Positions 10,816 through 21,146 of a stretch of DNA of 64,000 bases are shown here, in pieces. The first letter of the stretch is position 1, and each line of letters opens with the position of its first letter. The notes under the pieces were generated by a model, which was not told the DNA's origin, did no database searches, and saw only the letters and a program-made list of their open reading frames with translations. Both the position numbers and the translations under genes were made by a program. Source of the stretch: Helianthus annuus (taxonomy: Eukaryota; Streptophyta; Magnoliopsida; Asterales; Asteraceae); NCBI RefSeq assembly GCF_002127325.2, contig NC_035436.2:22338383-22402382 (forward strand), given 5' to 3'.

Positions 10816-12146
10816 TTATTGACCTTCATCCATTTCATCAGTTTGATTACAAGTCTGAGATCTTGAATCACCGGCATCTTGCATTGGATCATCATCCGAT
10901 GTTTTTGCAACAGAATCTTTAAGAGCCTCAAGAAAATATAGGCCCATGAATTTGTCTGTAAACATAAACCATTCATATTTTATAACACAGTTAGCAATAA
11001 AACCAAAAAAAAAAAATACCTCAACACCTAAAAAGGTAAAATAGATGCAAAAAACCACTAAAAGAGAAATCGTTGAAGTTTATTATTCATTACATAAAAC
11101 AACTAAATCGTTTGTTATACAAGATATTACGGAAACCATGTTTTTTTTATAATTATGAACAACAGAATGTAAATTGTAGTGCTTACATTTACTTGGGTCA
11201 ACTCCAAATTGAGTCAGATCTATTTGACCAGTCTTCAGACCTGCACAGATCACGGTTCGCAAACAACTTAAAATACCAATTGTAAAAAAATTGCAGAAAA
11301 AAAGCAGCAAGGAGATGACGTGTGGATCCTCACATAGGTAAAAGAGTCAACTTGTTGACGAAAAGGAGGACTTTGCAGCAACTCCATTAATTGGACACTC
11401 GTGTCCATTCACCCTGCAGTAACCTGACAAGTTTTATTACAGGTTAGAATGGACGGGTCGGGTTGACCCACAAACATTCTTTTCATTTTCTATAAATAGT
11501 TGATGCATTAATTATGGTTGAAAAAGAATATTTTACTGAGCCGAGTTCCAACCCATTTGACTCATTCCTGTTCTTGCTAAAAGAAAATTTTTACTTGACC
11601 CATTTGAGATGTAACACGGCCCAGCTATATGTAAACGGGTCAAGATTGTGTTACCTCAGGTAAATGAGATGCTACGTTCTCGAGTGACAATGTCTCCATC
11701 AATGGCAATAGAAGTTCAGGCTTCAGGATATCACCCAATCCTAAACCTATAAAAAAATTTCACAATAACTAAATCAGAATTAAGGCAGATCATTGAGAAG
11801 GTAAACATTAATCAATTGTAACAAATTATAGATGTTTAAATTTCATTTCCACATGCAAAAGTAATTATATAACAATTACGTAAGAACTTTAATCAACACT
11901 ACCTCGATCGGGATCTGCTGCCTCCCCTGAACATCATTCAAGTAAAGATATCCGTTCAGAATGATAAGCAAAAAAAAAAAACAAAAAAAAAAAAAACAAA
12001 AAGAGTTACATTAACAACTTTATGACATACCTGAGGGTCCAATATTGCTTAGAATTCTTTGAAGATCTGCCAATTTAACTGGTCTGGAAGAGGACACACC
12101 ACTGATTACTTCTGCTCCGGTACTTGATCCAACCAAATTCCCAGCC
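10816..12146 (-). pseudogene. RPN13: Captured 26S proteasome receptor RPN13 (ADRM1) fragment, C-terminal half
   Basis: Five or six exons are readable on the minus strand with GT-AG borders: 12146-12031 (ending PVKLADLQRILSNIG), 11926-11903, 11746-11655 (GLGDILKPELLLPLMETLSL), 11413-11334 (ELLQSPPFRQQVDSFTYV), 11240-11187 (TGQIDLTQFGVDPSK) and 10955-10816 (KFMGLYFLEALKDSVAK to the stop). This is the linker and DEUBAD-type region of RPN13, the ubiquitin receptor that recruits the deubiquitinase UCH37; the N-terminal Pru domain is missing. The 11413-11334 exon has lost one base near its start, and its donor joins the next exon out of phase, so the copy is broken. Sequence at 12347-12420 may be unrelated. 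Confidence 0.85.
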
Positions 12147-12846
12147 CTGTACGCAAATCATGTAGAGATTTTAGTGTTTAGGGCCTCACTTTTAATCCTT
12201 TTATTATATATATAAAAAAAGATAGTTGATAGTTGATTATATATATAAAAAAATTTGTAATTGTCTGAACTTTAGATGTAATCGGTAAAGAAACAATAAT
12301 TAAACATCAAAGAGTAAAGAAATAGCTAGTTGATTCAGAGTTACCAGTTGACCTCGAGTTTGCAGATTGAATGAGAGACGGTACAATGCATATCATCGGT
12401 ACCACATGATCCAATCGGCTTAAATCGCCATTGCCCTAAAAACTTCAAGAATTTGCTCTCCTAAACACACCTTCATCATAAATTCATCAAATAACAACCA
12501 AAAGGAATAGCTTGGATCGCCAGAGAGATAGCAGAGAAACCCTAGATCCAGATCTGGATCTGGAATCGCCAGAGAAAGAGAGAGAGAGACGGGTGAGATG
12601 TGAGTTGTGAGAGAGATGAGAGATAAGGAAGGGGAAAGGTGGATCCGTGTGAAAACAACATCATCCGTTAGATCATGATCCGTGTGAAGACATGAAAGAA
12701 AATGGACGGCTGAAGATGAACCAGTGGAAGGGTAATTTATTTGTGTTTCTTGGTGCCTTAAGACTTGTACATTGTGCATTGAGGGTGTTTTCAACACCTT
12801 GTCGAATTAGCATTCTGTCCTTCCTATATCCTTATTAAAGTAGTAT

Positions 12847-12848
<2 letters not shown>
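12147..12848 (-). other. Helitron-1 5' region
   Basis: This stretch shares blocks with 48830-49120 of Helitron-2: an ATGCA.AATGT word, AAGAAACACAAA.AAATT, a CCATTT/TTCACACGGATC stretch and a GA-rich tract. It looks like the common 5' part of one Helitron family. No protein is supported. Confidence 0.55.

Positions 12849-12849
<1 letters not shown>

Positions 12850-12882
<33 letters not shown>
12850..12882. repeat. (TA)n microsatellite
   Basis: About 16 TA units directly outside the Helitron-1 5' end. Helitrons insert between A and T, so this is a fitting target. Confidence 0.9.
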
Positions 12883-12884
<2 letters not shown>

Positions 12885-13048
12885 AAAATCAGTACCAAAA
12901 CAAAAGTAAATTAGAGAATACTAAATCGAATATATTGATCAATCATCAACTAACAATCATTGAACTGCTAACAAAACAAGAACAATCGAAAAAAATTAGA
13001 AAATTAACGAAATTAGGCGAATGTAACAACAAAGAAGAATAATTGAAG
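12883..13048 (-). repeat. Dispersed segment shared with 26250-26420
   Basis: The inverted sequence matches 26250-26420 with few differences, both running from a GTGCTTC..ATTATTC word into a (TA)n tract. The copies sit beside different elements (Helitron-1 here, a MITE there), so the segment belongs to an older repeat family that both used as a target. Confidence 0.75.
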
Positions 13049-13878
13049 CACGTATTTGGTTCCCGCTACTTTTCTCTTTTGAAGGTCGCCCGGTGTTATG
13101 TCGACTCGATTCACCATAGCTATTTTTAGTGTTCTGGGACTCTCGATGCCATGTATATCCTTGTCCTCGACCACGACAACGACCTCTGCTGGGACTGCGG
13201 CCTCTACTTCTACCTCGTTCGCTTTGATAATTAGCCACATTCGCTTCATGGAATGGGATTGCACCGGCGGGTTACCATTGATGGTTTTGTAGTAGGAACT
13301 TGTTTTGCTCCGCGACCAGAACACATGACATCAATTCAGAATATTTAGTAAATTTACATTCCCGGTATTGCTGCGACAGGAGCATGTTTGAGGCATGGAA
13401 CGTTGAGAAAGTTTTTTTTAAGCATGTCTTCATCAGTTATTTTTTCACCACATATTTTTTACTCAGAGGTAATGTGAAACAAGGCAGAATTATATTCACT
13501 GACAGTCTTAAAATCATGTAGTCGTAAATGAGGCCATTCATAGCGGGCTTTGGGGAGTAAGACTAACTTCTGGTGGTCAAAACATTCTTTGATGTTTGTC
13601 CATAATTCAAGGGGGTCCTCAACAGTTAGATATTCCCGCTTTAGATCTTCGTGAAGACAATTAGATATTCCCACTTTAGATCTTCGTGAAGATGATGGCA
13701 GAGGAATATCATACCTTTCGCTTGATGTTGAGGTGAAGTTTGATTACGGTCAATAATTGTCTCCCCCAAATTATTTGCTGTCAAATGAATTTTAGCATCA
13801 AGAGTCCATGGAAGGTAGTTGTTACCCGAGATGTCAAGTGCGGTGAATTGAAGCTTTGATAAGTTAGACATTTTATCT
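13049..13878 (-). pseudogene. gag: Copia-type gag fragment
   Basis: The minus strand begins at 13878 with MSNLSKLQFTALDISGNNYL and continues with PWTLDAKIHLTANNLGE, then EDPLELWTNIKECFDHQKLV and a later RGRGQGYTWHRESQNTKNSYG tail. This is the UBN2-type gag of plant Copia elements. A 35-bp tandem duplication (13626-13695) and frame changes near 13460 and 13300 break it, and it stops before any zinc knuckle or protease. No LTR pair is visible. Confidence 0.8.
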
Positions 13879-14716
13879 ACAAAAGAAAGAGACATGCATT
13901 TAATAACAAGCATGTGTATATAATGGATAGTCTAGGAGAACTTCGGGTTCTTTATAATTAAAACTTCGGGTTCTATACAAGAAGACAATTTTCATATGCA
14001 GTGATGAGTTTGTGTGTAAGAAAATGAGAGAAATATGAGAAGTGTATTCTTATTCATCCAACTCTATCATTATATACATGTACATATGTAGTGGAAGATG
14101 TAACAGAAAATACAACTAATACAACTGGAGAAAAACCAGGACATATTATCTGTATTCATAACATTGGTATTAATCTTGACAGCAGGAAGTTGAAAGTTGG
14201 TGTTAGTTTTTAAGGGATATTGTATATGGAAGCCACACATGTATTAAAACTACTTTATAGGTGTTACATGTCGAAACAAGTAGAGGGTCTTATGTGTAAT
14301 TGTTGTATTCTTAGAGGGTTTATTATTAGAAAAAAAGTAACGAGCTGGAATCAGATCGTTATAAGCTGTTGTAATCAGTTGTAAAGATCTTATCTCGATA
14401 AGGAATTGACTCGTGTTCCTCTTATGCCCTTGAATTTAAACCCTACTTATTGCAACGTTGCTGTTCGATTCTCTGGACGCCCTTGAATTTAAACCCTAAT
14501 TCATCAAATTCCGCCTTCAAATCGATCAATCAGCTTTTGTACAATTCGCTGAAATTGATCACTCTTCCGATCAATTTCAACTAGACTTCATTTCAATTCA
14601 CCGAAATTGATCACTCTTTCGATCAATTTCACTTCCAAGTCATCGATTTTGTTCTTGGTTTTCGTTTCAATTCAAGGTTACGGCAATCTACAATTGCGTG
14701 TTTTTCTATAATCAAA
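13879..14716. other. Untranslated leader or LTR remnants
   Basis: 13879-14200 reads, on the minus strand, like sequence upstream of the Copia gag. 14200-14716 reads, on the plus strand, like LTR end and leader upstream of the Gypsy gag fragment. It contains two copies of a hairpin with 10-bp perfect arms GAAATTGATC/GATCAATTTC at 14551-14578 and 14603-14630. No primer site is evident. Confidence 0.4.
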
Positions 14717-15047
14717 TTGGGAAAATTAGGGTTACGATCGTTGTTTATGCCAATGAGACACCAAGAAATGGAAAAATTGGAAAAGTTAACTCAAGATAGC
14801 GTAAGAGTAATTGATGGGTTGCAGATCGGTATGACAACATTAGTTACTCAAATGGCGGAGACTAACAGCAAATTGGGTAATGATAGGGTACAGGACACTA
14901 AGATCAACGGCTGGTTCGCACGGTCGGCTTGATTTCCCAAAATTTAATGGTGAGGAAGTTTAAGGCTGGATTATTCGTTACAACAATTTCTTTGCAGTAG
15001 ACGACCCCTGAAAACGCTAAGGTTCATTATGTTGTTATCAATTTCGA
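14717..15047 (+). pseudogene. gag: Gypsy-type gag N-terminal fragment
   Basis: An open frame from 14717 (with MEKLEKLTQDSVRVIDGLQ) is followed, after a frame change near 14915, by LDFPKFNGEEV, a stop, GWIIRYNNFFAVDD and ENAKVHYVVINFE. This matches the gag start of a Gypsy clade other than those elsewhere in the window. It ends abruptly and has no pol. Confidence 0.65.
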
Positions 15048-15078
15048 ACTGATGTTTTAGGGCATTTGAATAGAACAT

Positions 15079-15231
15079 GATACAAGTTGATTGATGTAAA
15101 ACTTATCTCAAAACGGTGCTCTAAACGGCTTAAATTTTATCAATTGGAAGTTTAAACACCTGAATTAAAGCACCGTTTCCGTCATTTGGAACACCGTTTC
15201 CAGGAAAGTTTTACATCAATCAACTCGTATC
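15079..15231. mobile_element. Small inverted-repeat element (MITE-like, 153 bp)
   Basis: The ends are inverted copies of GATACAAGTTGATTGATGTA (one mismatch), and the inverted similarity continues for about 45 bases through the AAACGGTG words. The short length, no coding and long terminal inverted repeats fit a MITE. No target duplication is clear. Confidence 0.6.
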
Positions 15232-15630
15232 CTCGAAATTTGGAAAAAAACTTAATTCCGTTAAATTTGTTTATAATGGAGATGCAGTGAGAAAAAAATA
15301 CTTAAAGGGTGGGAATGCTAGTGGTAATATTCAAAGGTGATAGTGCCAATGGTCATCCACCTCTAGGTGAGATTATTAAAGTCCAATTTCCTCTTCTTTT
15401 AATTGGTGCTCGTTTGTTTTTGTTTACGCTTATTCGCTTATATTCATGCGTGTTCGTTTGTTTATGCTTGTGAACCGTATGTTATGTGTATTCTTTATGT
15501 TATATAGTCTATCAAGAAAATAAATCTCATAATCGAAACATAAAGTAACAAAAAAATCTCATTAGACATATGTTTTCTCTCTCCGATGGTTACATATAAA
15601 ATGAAGAGTGAACATAATTAAAATTGTAAT
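15232..15630. other. No recognisable feature
   Basis: AT-rich sequence between the MITE and the protease fragment; nothing supportable on either strand. Confidence 0.5.
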
Positions 15631-16045
15631 CTAGAGTTCGACATTTTTAGTTTCGGGAGATTTAAGAGGGAAATTACAATGCCCATACATGTTGCAAACC
15701 CCTTGGATCTCCGTACCGCGTAGCATACGAATGTATCCCTTTTCTCCCCATCCTTCGCCCCACGAGTTCTTAACAATCCAGTACTTGGTTCCGTCAGGAT
15801 CCTGATCGTATCCAACTATCAACATCGCGTGCATCAGCTCCATTCCACATGGTCCACTATAAATTCCCTAAACACCATGAACTATTAAACAACATATCGA
15901 TAACAAATGAACAATGTGTGATTGAAATGTTACCTCTTTGTAGAACATGAAACCGTCACCGCCAGGATCCATTTGAAAAGTTACAGGCTGATGTGCCACT
16001 GCTGTCAATAGCGCTTCTTCATCGTGTTCTGGCAAATACTTGAGT
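15631..16045 (-). pseudogene. Papain-type cysteine protease fragment (3' part)
   Basis: Two minus-strand exons: 16045-15934 (LKYLPEHDEEALLTAVAHQP ... GFMFYKE) and 15867-15631 ([20 protein letters not shown], then a [25 protein letters not shown] block, to a TAA-terminated tail). The intron between has GTAACA and TTTAG borders. This is the C-terminal half of a C1A protease: the catalytic His lies in MELMHAM (usually NHG/NHA, so its neighbours are altered) and the Asn in KNSWG. The upstream end of the exon is at 24742-24776, on the other side of Gypsy-2. The exons with the active-site Cys are not found, so this was a fragment even before the insertion. Confidence 0.85.
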
Positions 16046-19000
16046 TGTGACAACTCGAAATTTCACCCTATGCATTGGCCCATGAATTGTCTAATACGTG
16101 ATAAAGTTGTGAGTTTAATTGTTTAATATGTGATATCGTTGTGAGTTAAATGTTTATTATGTGAACGATATAAATTAGTATACGTTATGCTTTTGGATCG
16201 CCAAACATTCCGAGTCACACATTTCGTTACCATCGCACACCTTTCTGCCCTTTTGGATGTTCGGGCTCGGTCCAAGACCTCTCATGATAATGCACCGTCA
16301 GATAACTCAAGCCCAAACCCGCCACCCGTGACCCATAGATTGGCAGCTTTGCCATTAGTTATGGCAGCCCAACTGAATGGGCTTGAGCCCATCAGCATGG
16401 CCGGCCAAAGAAGGAACCAGGTCTTGAACTATCATGCAAATATTATTATACGTAAACTATCATACATTTTATATCCTAATCGAACTCTCGGCCCAGGTCT
16501 TGTCAAGCCCAAACCTTTATCAAATACAATACGCATTTAATGTTCCTGATTAAGCTTAAACTCAAAACAAACCCCTGCCCCCCTAATATACTTTACGTAC
16601 AACAGAAGGAAACCCCCCACCCATCGTCCCTTACATCGAAAACCCTAGGAGAAGCACCGTTCACTGCCGATTCTTCTTCTTTCCTTCTTCGACGCACCGG
16701 AGCTATCACCCAAGATCACCACCGGTAAGTGTTCGTAGTCTCACATTAAGGTTTCGTTATCGCGGTGTCGGTTCGATGTCAGCATCGTTTTATGCCTGTT
16801 TTTCGTTATGTGCATATGTATGTAGATGATGTTGCATATTAGATTAGTAGAGATATTAGACCGTGATTGTGAAGTTCGTGCCATAGGACCGAGTATATAA
16901 GAGTTCCGACTCGACTCCGTTTAAAGCCATAAAACCCGTGACCGAATCTGTGTAACCTGTGATATGTGATGGTGTACGTGTATAAACAAGTTCCGTTTCG
17001 AGCTCGGTTCCAAAGAAGAACTCGTATACTATCATGCGTGTCGATATATTTTTGTTGATAGTCAGGAGTTTTAGGAGACGTTATCGATGATGATAATCGC
17101 GGAATTCGGAACCGATTAGTGTGATGTATTGGTCGAATCGTGTATGATAGTAATATACTTGTGTTAGAAAACTCGTTATGATGATTTTATGAATGTGATT
17201 ATATGTTCGATTGCATGAGTATGTGTAAGTAAAAGGTCGGAATTGGTCTTGTTAGGAGCTGTGTTGATATAGGGGGATCGAATATTAGTAGGGGTGCAAC
17301 AATTTATACGTTTAATCTTGATGCTTGATTGTAATAAAGGTGCGACGGATTAAATATGATTTAGGGAGGTGTGTTAGTGAATACGTTTGATGATACTGAT
17401 CATATGTGATGATTAGAGCAACGGTTCCGTGCTTGCGTAAATATGAATGAAGGTTGTATGTGTTAGTTATTTGGATAACGATGATGATGTATGTTAGTGG
17501 CTTTAAATAATGGTGATCGTAAGATCTGGGTTGTCATGAGTGTACAGCTGCGCAAGCCTAGGGTACAACCTGGTCATGCACGTTCGTAATGTTGATAGGA
17601 TGATTTTATAGTGTTAAGATAAAGGATAGTAACAGCTTAATGATCATATTTGCTGCTTATATATGAGCATCGAAAAAGAATAAATAAAACTTGATAATTA
17701 TCTTGAATGTATAGTTGCTGTGATCATCGACTGTGGTTACCAGAATGTATCACATGCATCATTAGTCAACATACAAGTTAGCGGCCCAATGGGTGTCAAC
17801 CATTGAAGAAATCGGTCCAGTGGGATCCTTTGGATGATTATAATTGTCGGCCCAAAATGGTTTTCGGCCCAAGTGTTTATTTTGTTAACTTTATTAATTA
17901 AGTTACATATGATAACTCTGCTAGTCTCTTGGGGATATAATTAACTTTGTTAATTAAAGTTGCAACACTGTTAAGTATGCTATTTCTGTCAAACATGCTA
18001 ACTCTGTTAAGTATGCATGTAACTTTGTAAAAATGTAATTCTGTTATATATGACAATCCCGTTAACCTTGTTAACTCAGTTAAGTGTGTTATTGGATAGT
18101 TATATTAGAATACACTGTGAATGACACTATGTGAATCATGAATTAAGTGAACACTGATTGAACTGTTGCATGTTGGTATATTGAGGACTTGATTATTTAT
18201 TAATGTATGTGAGTTATATGTGAACAGTATGTGGATTGTAGAATATGAAGCATGACTGCGGTGTACAAAATTGTTAGCGTATGTGTGATAATGTGTGAAC
18301 TACTCGTGTATGAAACTGATTTTTAGTGGTAACCATGGTAGGATTGGTTTGTGCAACTTGAACAAGTAATTAACCATACCGAGCAAAACTAAGGTGAGTT
18401 CATCTCTCTTGAGCATGCGTCCCGGTGGTTGGGACAGTCAGTGGGTATCCTTGGGAGGGATAAGTCTTTTGGGTAAAATGGGAATGTTGGATAATATACT
18501 CTTCCTATCACCTTTAAAGTCCCTCCGTGTTGTTTGGTTACCAGGAAGGTAACATGGTATTAGTTAGTAGCGCTACTTAGGTTTGGCAACCTCACCCCGT
18601 ATCTGGGAGAACGGGTGTTGAACTAATGACCTAGTCATGACCAATGCTTTGATAGGAGCATTGGAGAAAGGGCAAAATAATCAGAAGCCGTCTTGTATTG
18701 GGGTATTATCAACATTGTTTTCAACATTACTTTCGGATTTAACTTCAATGGATTAACTAAATACTTGGTAACCAACGTTTTCGTAAAACTATGAACTCAC
18801 CAGCGTTGTCTGATACACTTGTTGCATGCTCGCAGGTCGTTAGGTATTTTGGATTTGGGAACTTGCTGTCTGGAATAGCAGGAGTGGTCATGGGTCGACA
18901 GGATGGATTTATGTGACTGATTTCTTGATACTATACTTTGATTTGAAACAGTTTAACTTCGTTTACTATTTGCTTCCGCTGAACTTATTGGTTTTCGTTT

Positions 19001-19139
19001 AAACGTGTTGAAGATGTTTTTACTAATAGTGGGGATTTTAATTATAACTTGTATGGGTTCAATGTAATTGGTGGCTCGTTATTGGTTCGTCACACGCCTG
19101 TCAGGGACACTCCCTAGGTGGTATTTTGAGGGTGTGACA
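16046..19139 (+). repeat. Gypsy-2 5' LTR (3094 bp)
   Basis: The LTR runs TG...CA and is identical in length to the 3' copy. A TATA-like TTTATATCC lies near 16470. The leader-like stretch at 16500-16724, rich in pyrimidines and ending ACCG|GTAAGT, resembles a plant 5' UTR exon with a consensus donor. The last about 760 bp match the inverted U5 of Gypsy-1. Confidence 0.95.
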
Positions 19140-19681
19140 GTTTGGTATCAGAGCCATTGGTTATAGTGAACTTGGTTTTAAAACGTTTTCATAAAACCAG
19201 ACTATAACCGAACAGTACCGAAATCGACCATGACACTCAGCTCCAGACTGCAAGGTTCGTTCTCATTTACTATTGCGTAGTATATCTAGTGTACACTTAT
19301 GTATAACATTACCCGTGAATGCACACTTGGCACAACTGCATGAGCCCTTATATTACCAACCCCTATTATGTGAACTGTTAGTGTGACACAACCCTTTGAC
19401 TATTGTGATTCTTGATCCTGTGAACCCTTTTTGCTGCTATTTGAATGTGGGAAACCTTTTAGCGCAAGTTAAGAGGCACTGAGATAAGCATGCAAATCGC
19501 CTTATTATTATGGGTGCACACATAATCATAACGCGAGGTGCATGCAAGTCCCAGTGAGGCTTAACGAGCGTGGGAAGGGTTCTGCCCTATTGTGTGTAAA
19601 CTTGGTAGTTTGTAGATTTCAATGTGATACTCGACTTTTACCTCATTTCGACCCTTAAGATAGTTCCCTTCTCTTATTTAG
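16725..19681 (+). promoter_or_regulatory. Candidate leader intron of Gypsy-2
   Basis: The donor ACCG|GTAAGT at 16724/16725 and the acceptor CTCTTATTTAG|AACC at 19681/19682, just before the gag ATG at 19686 and after a pyrimidine-rich run, could define a 2957-base intron containing U5 and the primer site. The full-length RNA would remain the template for reverse transcription. Inference only. Confidence 0.35.
19143..19155 (+). other. Gypsy-2 primer binding site
   Basis: TGGTATCAGAGCC lies three bases after the 5' LTR, complementary to the initiator methionine tRNA 3' end. Confidence 0.93.
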
Positions 19682-19685
19682 AACC

Positions 19686-19877
19686 ATGAGTGGACGTGGA
19701 GGAGGCCGAGGTGGTGGACGTGGTCACATTGCTATGACCCAGGCCGAATTACCCGACTTGATCAACACTCGTGTAGCTGAAGCCCTAGCGGCTTACCAGG
19801 CTGGTCATCTACTACAACCAACTGCGACCAAAATATCACGATCAATATCAACTGAAAATCTCTTTTTTTTCCTCTGA
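19686..19877 (+). pseudogene. gag: Gypsy-2 gag N-terminal remnant
   Basis: The frame starts MSGRGGGRGGGRGHIAMTQA and continues with ELPDLINTRVAEALAAYQAG, nearly the same as Gypsy-1 gag, then runs into unrelated sequence and stops after 63 residues. The capsid region, knuckle, protease and pol are all absent. Keeping only the first 40 codons of gag is common in non-autonomous derivatives, where that stretch may hold packaging signals. Confidence 0.85.
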
Positions 19878-21146
19878 ACGAACGAGTCAAGATGATACCA
19901 GTCTGAAATAGGGATTAATGCCTAACTTGAGTTTTCGTCCAATCGATTGATTGAATTGCTTGAATCACCTGTTCCAAGAAATTATATTTTCTTTCTCGAA
20001 TTCTTACATACGATGGCATCACCTTTGATCTTCGATAGGGGTGACTGCACCAGTTCTGATCGCCGGTAGCGATACCATATATAAACATACATCTCTTACA
20101 CTCACTTTATCGCATTCACATACTTTGCTTCGAGTAAATCTTGGTGGTGCACCCAACACACGTGATTTTAGGGTTGAGCATTTTAGCCTGTAACAAACTA
20201 CCCTAACACATTTCCAGTTCGGTTTATTTCGTTGACCCTTCGTTTATGATGTACGACATTCGTCTCAATTCTGGTAAAGCTCTAGATATACATTAGATAC
20301 ACTTGCTTCGTGAAGTGTTGGCTACTTAATATACAATATCCATGATAACTAAATACTGCCTTTTTGCAAGTCCCCAAATTCGAAGGCGTATAGCTCACCC
20401 AAGTTATATTTAGTACAACAACCCCCCCCCCCGGTCGCACATGTTAAATGCATCAGGCAATGCCATACAGATGTATGACACACTCGTATTTCAACTTTTG
20501 TGAGCATCTCTTGAGCTTAGCATAACTTGTCACAACATTCTTCATTATCAAGCTTCTATTAACTCAACTTGTGTTTCTACTTAAGAGTAAGCACAAAATT
20601 GACATGTGTTAGTGTTTTTCCTTTGTTAGCCTAACTCGATCTCTAATTAAAACCCCAGTATACGAATTCACTCCAATGAATCATATTCTCTCCAAGCCAT
20701 AGTAGCTTCACCTACTAAATCATTAACATTAATATCACTTCGGTAACGGCAACTATACCTGGAAACTAGGTACAATATGAACAGCATCTTACTCGCGAAA
20801 GGAAACTAAATCACCAGAATTTAATACCATAATTCATTTTGAAATTGCATCATTTCTTACTTCCATGCATACTTACATTGCAAGCGACTTCCAATAACTT
20901 TTGATAGTCACACTTATGTGCACCAACTCTTGCTGAAATCGATTTGTTGCTACGACAATTGGCTACTCCATACCTATATATATATAATCTCCTATAAATT
21001 GTACGAATGAACAATTGAATCTCATTGTCATCAGCTGTTATTTCAATCATGTAGTTTGATCTTATCTCATTTCATTTTACCGTCATATGCCTTCACGCTC
21101 TCTTTAGCAATGAACTCGCAACTATCATTTTAAAATATCATGATTC
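19878..21146. other. Gypsy-2 non-coding interior
   Basis: No domain of gag or pol can be recognised on either strand. It includes a C13 run near 20422. The origin of the filler is unknown. Confidence 0.6.

Larger units (their letters stand above)
9252..12849 (-). mobile_element. Helitron-1, non-autonomous, gene-capturing (5' end at 12849)
   Basis: The minus strand reads A|TCTATACTACTTTAATAAGG at 12850/12849, a Helitron-style TC start after an A. The first few hundred bases resemble those of Helitron-2 (48710 onward), which starts with the same 14 bases. Inside are exon fragments of three unrelated host genes (RPN13, RPL35, PDH E1-beta), all on the same strand with splice borders kept, which is typical Helitron capture. 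No Rep/helicase is present. The 3' end (hairpin plus CTRR) is not seen because Gypsy-1 begins at 9251; the element probably continues beyond the window. Confidence 0.65.

Noticed and set aside
12347..12420. Possible first RPN13 exon ending at a GTAACT donor
   Set aside because: The wording does not match RPN13 in any frame and the Pru domain is absent; left as uncertain Helitron sequence.
16187..16728. ORFs of 117 and 62 codons, repeated exactly at 21789-22330
   Set aside because: They lie in the two copies of one LTR, so the repetition is explained; the composition is that of a UTR and no domain is visible.
20420..20434. C13 homopolymer
   Set aside because: Simple slippage or sequencing artefact is the likely explanation; a poly-C run near 48312 is similar.
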